DNA of 45,078 nt, from contig CADWAF010000251.1 of NCBI GenBank assembly GCA_902984215.1, positions 1 to 45,078 on the forward strand. Direction: 5' to 3'. This DNA comes from Willaertia magna. Taxonomy: Eukaryota; Heterolobosea; Eutetramitea; Acrasida; Naegleriidae. The translations under genes and the position numbers were made by a program. The notes below the pieces were generated by a model that saw only the letters and a program-made list of their open reading frames with translations, had not been told where the DNA came from and did not search any database. Each line of letters starts with the position of its first letter. The first letter of the stretch is position 1. This document shows positions 32,701-40,800 of this stretch, one piece after another.

Positions 32701-34474
32701 TAACTGGATTATTCGTGTTGCAAAGAAGCTTGGCAGTTGTGATACTGAAAAGTTCCAATATGAAATTAAATCAGCACAAGATGGTTCAGTAGATATTGCA
32801 ACAGTCTATGTTAGATATGTTAATTGCGTTTGTACTAACAAGAACTTCGATATTGTATTCGTTTTAGATGGTTCAGGTTCAATCTCGTCAACTAATTGGA
32901 AGAGTATGAAATATTTCATTGGTAATATTACTAAAGGTTTCTCAATTTCTACAACTAAAACACAAATTGGTATTGTCCAATATTCCACCAACTCAAGAAC
33001 AGAATTAGATTTAAATACAGGAACTTCCCTTTCATATGTTCAATCAGAAGTTGCTGCATTATCACAAATGGGTTCAAGTACAAATACTATTTCTGGTGTT
33101 GACGCAGGTATTACAATGATGGTGAACCAAGGTCGTGATTCTATTAAAGATAAATTAGTTATTCACGTAACTGATGGTGAAAGTAATTTACCTTGTTCTT
33201 GTACTGATTGCGAGAGTTATTATGGCTTGTACTCTACTACCACACCAATGGGTAATACTTGTTTATCAAAGAGATTCCCTGGTAAGACTTGTACTAATTG
33301 TAACTGGAATGATGCTAATTCCAAATGTATGCCTTGTGGTGAAGCAGTTACAAGAAGCTTGCAAATAAATTCCTGGAAATCCGGTAATAGTCAAAATCCT
33401 GAAGCATCAAAGACTTGGAATTGGAGACAAATCGCTGTAGGTATTGGTTCTGGTGTTACTGCCGCATTTGGTCAAATGCAAATTTCTAAAATGAATTACG
33501 ATCCATTCAGATTTATTATGGTTGACTGGAATGATTTGTCTGGTGCATATCAAACAATTATTGATGAAGCTTGTAATACTGTCAGTTCAGCTGTAGCTTA
33601 TGCTCAAAGACCAATTGGCGATTCTGAATACAAAGTTCAATATGTTGGTAAGACTCTCACAAATTCTGGTAGAACACAATTTGGTAAAACATTTGTTTAT
33701 TCTACATTTACTTACAAAGTTTCTGTTGCCGCAGGTGGTAAAGCATTAAAGAGATTTACTGTAGCAATGGATACCACTGATGTAAGAAATATTTATACAA
33801 GTTCTCCAGTATTCCCAGTTTTCTATGGTACAGATGCTGTTTCTGGATATGAAGGTTTTACCTTCGAATCTTTACCAAAGACTACAGATTATATCACTGC
33901 TGTTGGTCAAACTGGAACTTATTCAATTTCTGTTTATGGTGATGTTCCAGAAGGTACTGTTAACTTTGCTGTTCAAGGAGGTTCTTCATATAGTTTAGGT
34001 ACTACTCTAGGTCCTGTTGGTTCCTTTGATTTAGATAATGTTCCTATTGATGGTATAGATGGTATTACTGTTTTAGCAACAAACAATGGCTGCTTTAATG
34101 GATATGGTTGTTATGCATATTATAAGTTATCAACTACAGTAAATTACCAAATTGCACAAAGAATTTGTTACAAACTAAATGGAGGACGTATTGCGACTAT
34201 CAAAACATCACAAGAAAAATCAAATATTGTATCAGTTATCCCAGTAACATCCGATAGTGTCGCCTTCTTTATTGCTCTTAACCGTGTTACATCTGGTTCT
34301 TCCTCATGGGCCTGGATTTATGATGGTGCTTCAACTTCCTCTTTCTCTGACTTCCAGTCAACTTCTGGTACCTCCAACCGTGTCGCAATAGCACAAAAAG
34401 CTAACAATTACAAATGGACTGCTGTATCAACCACTAATGCATATCAATACGTTGTCTGTAACTACAATTATTAA
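23795..34474 (+). CDS. Giant surface adhesin: cadherin-like repeats, vWA and C-type lectin domains
   Basis: A single uninterrupted exon of 10.7 kb encodes 3,559 residues. Residues about 33-55 form one membrane span after a short polar start, so the protein should sit N-terminus inside with its body outside. About 30 repeats of roughly 98 residues fill 60-3012, each with an Asp-rich calcium-type loop (for example DVLSNDKDD), a TYTITDG turn and a TVTVTITN end; they resemble the cadherin-like/Big_9 tandem repeats of bacterial giant adhesins. A von Willebrand A domain follows at about 3019-3230 with a full MIDAS set (DGSGS, a Thr and an HVTDGES Asp), then a spacer, and a C-type lectin domain closes the protein from about 3432 (CYAYYKL, ICYKLNGGRIATI, SWAWIYDG, VVCNY). 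This predicts a long stalk with a ligand-binding tip for prey, surface or cell contact. The lectin lacks an obvious EPN or QPD sugar motif. Confidence 0.93.
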   Translation: MPEQITLGSTTAHTSSMGFNLSLLKGGTITQTILGAIISSMVVVAVVVTIVMVSVNVGFNPPNPKDDYLQVYKNTLYTIQPLLNDADPAQSNLTILNATQPQYGAVYLKSNTELVYMSNYYYAGNDSFTYTVSNGFLSAVATIHITVLNRPPELIPLYYTVSKNSINNVFDIFNYVSDGGAKITDPDADILSIVNVTAPSVEGSTFTFNDQRILYTPRPEFNQEDTFNYTVSDRNTTVTNTITIKIINDAPVARPDSYTIPKNKIAILDVLLNDYDPNGDNITLVREESGQGGMGSVLIADDLRSITYIPTTTAKPYVDAFDYSITDSDLKASSYVFVSVINTPPVAKDETIKIPKNSENNTIVLTYSDADILDVLTLSITTPPARGSYVLNKKETSKNVLYLQQEWVVITDNQYKLEYTPQKGGAYSDKLVYKVTDGYDTVSATVNIEVVNTAPVAVDDHAECAKNGEIIVNVLENDYDINGDAILLATEGFISRSAHGTLYRINDTHVKYVPDHGFLGQDTANYIVRDTSTDGSPSLTSTGNLIVKVTNTPPVAVDDSLTIPKGLVATLDILVNDYDPNGDDVFFNNTDGQVTTQGITLKVVAPVQTKKISAQQNRQTLEYAALPDLYKDSFTYAIYDVDGGISNVASVSINIINTPPTPVDDTATTHWNTSVVVDVLANDKDENPGDLARLFVTRVEAINVGATASIFEGGKKILVTPTLGFTGTFQFRYYISDSYDESKTSATVTVAITNEAPAPVDDTASVHWRDGSIVIDVLSNDVDVDPIFIQSFTQPAHGQVERATIGQKDALKFTIPATDKFVGTVTFTYVVSDSQLTATATVTVTVTNAVPVANTDSANLHWNTASFGIDVLSNDKDDNSDPLSIVNVDPNQIVKGQISTDGKTVTFKPTTFKGEQTIPYTITDGPATATSSILITTTNNVVPQPKTLEYTVHWSTQTTGTSIPLFTSASPRDEDGDLLVAKNLVQATNGNAVLNAADATTPQTIVYKQNANYLGTDTFTFDITDGLDTATTTVKFTIYNNEPVVKPAAETFHWKQAKDGVTRDSIALCQVTDSDKEDTVSLVSVSTIDAQTQGTITKSGNQVTFTPKSGFVGTVTITLTFTDGLKQVPTTWSITVQNAEPVATPFPTTLHWSTPFVYVDVLSQITDSDSVDTVTFTVTSVATPQGTPSLVTVNNKQVVQWTVPTTNNIPQPTVGATTFTISYTDGWITKTATYPVTVTNTDPTAEDVTVSTHWKSYAEGILIDVLATAKDTDAEDTVTLTTSPFTTPSNGAVTLKDNKALYKPTQGFVGTDSFKYSVTDGLKTITKTVTVNVVDAIPVSNPDTVSVHWASTDVQLNVLSNDKDDDTQDILSIDTTTLTQPTAGSSSIVDATVGTVKYTLAANPTLGDVTFTYKATDGAKSSTTPATVTVTITNTDKPVANPLSQTVHWRTSQAGITYSVYNTAKDSNGDTITLSLVSNDNGACTITGTDIKTIAFQQTATGDHVCTYKLSDGKEEAQSTVTTTITNAQPTASNLNYDFHFTMLETGLEIDLSEVIADTDVADVEFLKIKSFSPSAHFGNCITKVSDTKFNYNPKNSITENTDDTFTYTITDGQTTSETYTISIHIGSTEAKSTDQLYKVHWRTYENAATFQLLQNVTETSGLTNTLTTITLNPDKQGTVTISADKKYVTYKPKQGFVGTEKFNVGYTNGVVSPTIYVTVTVYDNAPTAPALTGTTHFRDEININLLEKTTDADSEDSGKLTASFTSPATSYGTITTVSTGVIKFTPSTAANAPIGTVSFTYTITDGKLSTTGPVTITVTNTPPTTGIKSLNVLWRTFKNTGAVFTPKSLSPVDTDANAKDIANLKISSPTTTVGTVSLATDTITVQYTTQPYKGPVTVTYQLTDGASNGKVTGTVNLNVYNTKPVANPDTATTKWNVAQLDIPVLTNDVDGDSDPLTVTSVTDNFATSAPTIQSGTTVRYYPKTAPLGTTTFTYIVSDGFETAEGKVTVTITNAKPVVKSYDVTKKWNEAKPGLVFNVLADATDADGDSLTLTSVSKLSSSLEGTLTNDGSKITYTPAQGYTGTVTLITYTISDGREESTGTIKITVTNDAPTADTTAYTYHWRQALAGQAIDLTSRLTDANSDTVTIVSVTTQSTAATVQWNSGTKVVNYKTKQAWKGTDSFTVTFTDGWAQKTAVFTVQVTNNIPVIKAITKTIKHTEALNYALTIVGSSDSSIAPTDADTADSSLLTISSIGVPAKGSATISQDSKSITFANTAGNLNTVSFSYSITDGLDTVSSTITINIVDQAPTANNFDKTYHWYVIRGGVDINLLTGSSASDPDGDTLKVISVVQPTNGQVTLKADAATITYTPPTNRAPINDVVTFKISDGSISIDKTLNIYITNAAPVANPDTVTKLWRETSFTISPLDNDVDSNSDPITITSASGSKGTLTISQDKKTIAYNYGGTKGVFSEIITYTITDGPATSTSTITIDFINTAPTTQDLSVSTKWNSAVAVTGLLSKCTDSNNDPLTFQGVDPASKGTVTVTNAQLGDTSYTPSTLITYTSKPSNGAWSTTDSFNYKCSDGLVTSTGKVSVTITNTPPTCVNKAKTVTRDYNNPNVQITSAELLTGATDADSDSLSVSSVALVAGSDSQSSVILQGSNVVFSYGPSYSGVQTFTYTVTDKQLTATCNYVVTIENPKLTCADYTITCSKNDGAIDFSADIRSKNQALNTQDSSPKYFTITNISPLQQVGTISSSLVYTPTKTRSCTGNVCYATYDYSNSAGQKSTCKIIINQSNTAPTAPNWSYTYSARRDGTLSYTLDYLNDANPRDTDTADTVSLSGIPNVGTCGSSAVTSITISNGKIVVVRNNNFIGTCSFTVRVTDSDQLSPLTADATVTITFTTTPPNAVDDSYTTDYNTDIDITASSILSNDYDNLGGTFTVNRIICPDATYCTHGTPTILNPSDNPNNWIIRVAKKLGSCDTEKFQYEIKSAQDGSVDIATVYVRYVNCVCTNKNFDIVFVLDGSGSISSTNWKSMKYFIGNITKGFSISTTKTQIGIVQYSTNSRTELDLNTGTSLSYVQSEVAALSQMGSSTNTISGVDAGITMMVNQGRDSIKDKLVIHVTDGESNLPCSCTDCESYYGLYSTTTPMGNTCLSKRFPGKTCTNCNWNDANSKCMPCGEAVTRSLQINSWKSGNSQNPEASKTWNWRQIAVGIGSGVTAAFGQMQISKMNYDPFRFIMVDWNDLSGAYQTIIDEACNTVSSAVAYAQRPIGDSEYKVQYVGKTLTNSGRTQFGKTFVYSTFTYKVSVAAGGKALKRFTVAMDTTDVRNIYTSSPVFPVFYGTDAVSGYEGFTFESLPKTTDYITAVGQTGTYSISVYGDVPEGTVNFAVQGGSSYSLGTTLGPVGSFDLDNVPIDGIDGITVLATNNGCFNGYGCYAYYKLSTTVNYQIAQRICYKLNGGRIATIKTSQEKSNIVSVIPVTSDSVAFFIALNRVTSGSSSWAWIYDGASTSSFSDFQSTSGTSNRVAIAQKANNYKWTAVSTTNAYQYVVCNYNY

Positions 34475-34805
34475 ATGTACAATAATACTTAAATAAATTT
34501 TTTAATTTATTAATTTAATAGTCTAAACTAAATTTAAAGAATTTGGTATAACTTTATTTTACTTAATTTACAACTTTGTTAAAATATTCGTGAAGGTCAC
34601 ACATTAAAAATTAATTGAAAAAATTACAAAAAAATATAAATAAACATATAAATTAAAAAATATAATATTAAATGTAATTTACAGATATTATATTATTTTG
34701 AAACCGACTGCGAGATTTAGAGGAACATTTAAGGAAAGAAATATATTTTAGTTTTGCTAGTTTAATTAAACAAATGATCACAAAAAATTTAAAGTTAAAA
34801 ACTTA
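34475..34805. other. Convergent intergenic spacer
   Basis: About 330 bp of strongly AT-rich DNA between the stop codons of the adhesin and the nuclease fusion. It should hold the 3' untranslated regions of both. No gene is visible. Confidence 0.6.
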
Positions 34806-37800
34806 TTAGTCATTGTTTTGACTTCTATAATAAACACCTCTTCCTCTTGTATTGTATTGTCTGCCACCCCCTCTAGCTCCACCTCTTCCTCTTTCTCCAC
34901 TAAAATTGTTGCTTCTTTTCTTTTGAGTATTTTCATTCTTATTAACATCATTTTGAGTAACTTCTTCTTGTTGAGCTAATTGTTTCATCTTCTTCTCCTT
35001 TTTATTCTTCTTTTGAATGTTTTCAATTAACTTTTCAATTTGTTTTGTTTGAGAATCTTCTGCTTGTAAAACACTTGTTGTTATAGTTGTTGTTGTAGAT
35101 TCTGTATGTACTTTCTTTCCAATATGTGATATTTGTGCTTTTAATAGTTTCTTAGAAATAAATTCTTGTTTTAAACCTTGATCATATTCCCATACATTAT
35201 ACACAATAACATCAAATGGAATACTTTCTGTATATACATCTAAATCAACTAATACCTTCTTTAAACGTTTTAATTCAATACTTCTATTCAATGGATCTGC
35301 TAATTGTTCTTGATCATTACCTTGTTGTTGTTGTGGATTAGTCCATGTTATAGTAAATTGATTAACAATTGATGTCACTTTCTTATTTGGATTAGTTGCT
35401 TCTTCACCACTATCAATATTACTTTTAGAACAAACCATTAAGATATCTTGTGGTATTTCTTCTTCTAAACTTAATTCTTCAACACTTAAATTAGTTGGTG
35501 CTGGAGAGAAATGTTTCATTACATTAACTTGTACTTCTAAATCATATTTTGGTATAAATACAGTGAATGCTCTTTTACCCATTGATAGAACAATTGCTTC
35601 TACACGTTCAACTCTTCTACTAATAATTGGTAATAAATAATTTGTTAAATAATGTTTTTCACAATCATCTTGAGCTAATCTTGCACGATAAGCTTGATCA
35701 TTAATATGTTCAGCTAATTCTGTTAATTCTTGATAAGTTAATGAAGTTGGTTGACGTTCATCCTTCTCTGTAGTAATTGTTCCACTCTTTTGATCTCTTA
35801 ACATTGTCAATAAACTTCTATGAACAATTAAATCAGCATATCTACGAATAGGAGAAGTAAAGTGAGTATAATATTGTTTTCCTAAAGCAAAATGCCAAGT
35901 TTTAGTTTCAGTATTTTCACAAGCCCCAACAGTTGAATATTGAGCTAATTGCATTTCTCTTAAAAGTATGTGTTGTACAGTTCTTTGAAGATATGAATAT
36001 TTACTTGTATTTTCAACTAATTGATTAATAACTACTTGAATAGGAATTTCAATGTTACGCAACATATCAAATATAAAGAGTTTCTCTCTTTCAATCTTTA
36101 AATTCTCTTCTTCCATATTAGATGGTTGTTGTTTTGCAATTATTTCCTTTTTAAATCTACAAATATTAATTGCTAAAATTGCAACAGTTAATGTCCATTT
36201 CTCACGTTTTGGAGAAGAATGGAAACGAATGAATGCACTCTTTCCAAAATGGTTATATAATGCAGTAGCTGCTAATTCATTTGCAATTAACATAAATTCT
36301 TCAATTAAAATGTGTGATTCATTATGTTCATCATTTTGGAATGATGTTGGATAACCATTTTCATTACAATCGAAACGTAATTGTTCATTTGCAAGGAAAA
36401 TACTTCCAGTTGTTGCACGGATATGACGAACCTTTTGAGCTAATTCATTGAATCTTAAAACATCTTTACAAACATCTTCAAATTTGAAATCACCATAAAC
36501 TTCAGGGATTTCTTCTTTAGTTAATCCATAGAATTTAGTGTCATCCTTATTTTCTTCCTTTTGAGATTCAATAATCTTTTGTACTCTGTCATAATCTAAT
36601 CTACAACAAGATTTAATTAATGTTCTTTCAAAGTGAATAGATTGTTGATCAATATTACATTTATCATCTATAATAAACTCAACACTTAATGCGAAACGGT
36701 TTACACCAGGATGTAAGCTACAAAGATTTTGAGATAATGATGGATCTAACATGTGTTCAACACTATTAACTAAATAAACAGAAGTTGCACGTTTTCTTGC
36801 CTCAATATCAGATGCATCACCTTCTTTAACAAATCTAGAGACATCAGCAATTGCAACTGTAACTAAATATTTTCCTTCTTCAATTTGTTCAATAGCAACT
36901 GCATCATCTAAGTCTCTTGAGGTTGTTGGGTCAATTGTGAAAATTCTTCTATTTCTCCAATCTTTATATTCTTTTAAGATTTCTTCATTATTTAATTCAA
37001 TATTACTATAAGTCTTATCTGATGATAATTCTGAAGTACTTAATGAAGGAGTATTATCTTGAATGGATTCCATGATTTTTGCATCTTTCACTTGTTCAAC
37101 CTTCATTGTAGATTCACGATTACGATCTTCTTTTCTTTTAGATAAAATATTATCAAATAGATTTGGTAAATGTTGTAATAAAATTGCACGTTTTTGTGAC
37201 CATAAATCACGTCTTAAACCTAATGTTCCAAGTAATCTACCTTTTGGATAAGATTGATTTCTCTTCCATGGATAAATAGCTTCAACTACAAATAAACATT
37301 GTTCCATTTCACTTGATCTTGTATTAAAAGCAACTTCAAATTCATCAAAGTTGACCATAATCTTAGGATATGCCTTATCAATAGGTATTAACCAACGATA
37401 TCCTTTTCCAATTTCATCTTGGGATAATAAAGTACAAGCAAAGAATACAGGTGACTTCTTTTTCAAAACTGCTACAACAGTTCCTGTGACAATAACATCA
37501 TCAGAATTTACGTGTTGTGTTTCTTCAGTAATAGCAGTAGTGGTATTTTCTTCTTGTGGTTTAGTAGTCTCACTTTCTTCAACACTACCTTCTTCACCTT
37601 CTTTAATAGCGTTCATAACTGAACCAGCAACTCTCTTTTGTGAGTTAATCTTAATTACAACTGTATCACCGTGCATAGCTCTGTTTCTTGCATTTAAACC
37701 ATCAATTAAAACATCTTTTTTCATACCTTCAACTGTCACATAAGCTTCAACAAAACGTTTCTTGTTGATACGTATTTCACCTTTAAATAACTCTCCTTTT

Positions 37801-40800
37801 TCGAGTCCCTTTTGTATTTCTTCTAAATCTATGTGTTCTTCATAATCAATTTGATTTCTCATTTGATAAATGTTGACAGCAGTAATTCCTTCGCGTTCTT
37901 CAATTAAATCTGATAACTTTCCTCCATTTAAAAGTATTTCATAAGCACGTTTAATTTCATTTACAATAACAGGACCCATTTCATTACTAATAACACCTCC
38001 CAAGTCTCTCAATTCGAAAGGATCTTCAAGAGAGATAATTGTATTTGACATCTTCTTTGGAACTGGTTTACCATTTTTAATAGAAATTGTTTGATTGTCA
38101 AAGTTAAACTTTGTTGCATAATATTCAAAGAAACCAAATAATAAATCTCCCAAAAGTAAAGATTTAGTTTGTTCTTGATTTGATGGTTGCCATATTTCAT
38201 GAAGTTTTTGTAAATTACCAAAGTATTTAGTGTTATATGCATTTACATTGTGAGGTAATGGAATATCTTCCTTTGAAATAAGTTGTTCTTTATCAACAAC
38301 TAAATTTTGTAAAGAAGGTACAATATCTAAACTTTGTAAATATTGAATAATCATTAAAACATATGAATAAGAAGATAAACTACCACTTGGAGGATCATTA
38401 ATGTGACGTTGTTTTGCCCACTTCTTAATATTAAATATTAAAGGCTTAATTCTATCATCAACTTGCATATAAGTTTGAATTAATTTTGAATTTACAACTC
38501 CCATAAACATTTGAATACAAATATCACAATCTAAATTACGTTTTCCATCATGAATCTTTAAAATTGGTACTCTACTACGAATAACTTCTTCTTTTGCACG
38601 TAAATATGGGAACCTCTCTTTAAATTTATCATTGTCTAATGATTTTCTTATTAAACCTAATAAACGTGATTGTACCTTGTTATTATCTTGAATGTTGTCT
38701 AATTCTTCAAATTTAATACAAATATCAATATCACTTCCACGCAAATTCAAACCATTTGCAGAAGATCCATAATGATATACTTTTGGAGGACTAACACCAA
38801 TATCCTTACTTTCTTCACTTGTAAATAATTCATTACAAATTTGTTCAATATCTTTAATTAATTCTAATTTTAATTTTTCTTCTTCTGGTGTTGGTTTTAA
38901 TTTATCTTCATAAAGTTCTAACATTTCATTTGTCAAATCTAATTTTCTAATATAATTAGATTTTTGTAATAAAGATAACTCTACATCTTTAGTAATAACT
39001 GTACTTTCTTCAATCTTTATAGTTTGTTCAGATGTTGCTGTAATAATTTGTTTTTCAATTTCTGATTTCATAGTTTCCATTATTGTTGTGTCTTCTTCAC
39101 CTTCTTCAACAACTGCATCTTCATTAATTTCTGATTCATCTGTACTTCTTTTAACAAATGGACCTAATGATGTTTCTCTTAATGCTAAATGTCTAACTTC
39201 ATCAATCTGTTTCATCCAACATAAAACATTTCTTTCATAAAACTTTGCAATATGGAAAGTTAATGAAGGATTAGTCATTAATAAGATTGCACATAAACTT
39301 TGAAGTTCCCATAACTTCATTAAACTATTGTTATCACTAACAAATGAAATTAAATGTTTTGGCAAATTAAAACTACAATACTTTAACATATCTAATAATT
39401 GTTTGTTTTGATCTAAATATGTTGTTAATGTATTTAAAACAAAATGAGTATTTTCCATCTTACGAATATTCATAGTTTTACCAAATTGTGAAATTGTATT
39501 CTTTGATGCATCAAATAATGCATCTTTTTTTAATTTCATTCTAATTACTTTTGCAACAATAAATAATATATCTTTAATTACTGATTGTGGTAATTTACTT
39601 GAATTTTCTTCTAAAGCAGTTAATAATGATTTAATTAAACTTTCTGGAATGGATCTATATAAGATATTTGGAATAATTTGATTACCCCTATTATCACGAC
39701 ATGTAGCTTGAATTAAAAATCTTACTGCTTCACCAATTTTCTTTTCAGCAATTAAATGTGTTATCCATTCTAAAAATTGCTTTTCTTTTTCTAATGCTTC
39801 TTCTTTTTCTTCATCTTGTTTATTGTTGTATTCTTGTTGTGGAATAATTTCAGTAGAAGATGATCTTGTTACTTTTTCCTCTTTAATTGTCACACCTGTT
39901 GGAGTAGTAACCTCTGTCTTTTCTTCTACCTTCTTTTCAACAACTGTAACTATATTATTTGTTAATACTGGTTGAGTTTGCTTAACCACAGTTGGTTGTT
40001 GTTGAATTGTTTGTTGAGTGTTATTATCAAAATCTACTGATTTAACAGAAGTACTTGATTGTGGTGTATTTGCAGGGGTACTTGGTAAACTACCACCAGT
40101 ATTACTTACACTAGCGTTATCAGTAGTGGATAATAAATTACTATTTTTAGCTAAAATCTTTAATTGTTTCTTTTTTGCCTTTTCAATTTTATTTTCCATG
40201 CTTTTTGTAATCTCTTCAACTTTCTTTAATTCTCTTTCATAAAAATCTTTCTTTTCTTTAATTTTATTTGAAAATATTTTAAATTGTTCTAAAACTAAAT
40301 TCTTATGATTTACTGATTTACAATTATTATTAAATACTTCCATTATATTTTTTCTAATATTTTCATATTTATTTTCAACAATTGAATTTAGAGATAATTC
40401 TTTTCCTAGAAGTGTTTCACTTAAGCTTAGAATTTCTTTTTCTTCTTCTTCTTTTGTTTCTTCATGTTGTTCAATTACTTGTTGTGATAATAAAGGTGTG
40501 TTGTTATCTAAAGGCTTAATTTCTTCTTCTTCAATATTTTGTTGTTGATCTGATTTTTTCTTTCTATAATAAACTGGAGGCTCAACATGAGATCTTCTAC
40601 TTCTATTGTTGTTATTACTACCTCCTCTAGATGAAGAATGATGATTATTATGACCTCCTCTGTGATAGTGAGGTTGATGATGATGAGAACTAGATGATGA
40701 CGAACTACTATATGATTCATTATCATCATAATCTACATATTGATCGGAGTTACTATTTCTTCGGTTTCCTCCACCTCTACTTTTTCTATGTGTGCCACTA

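Noticed and set aside
23795..34474. Bacterial contamination as source of the adhesin
   Set aside because: Base composition matches its neighbours, it ends in a C-type lectin domain, and it lies between intron-bearing eukaryotic genes.
37351..37743. Plus-strand frames opposite the nuclease fusion, including this one of 130 codons
   Set aside because: They are antisense shadows of a long conserved gene with no family motifs of their own.
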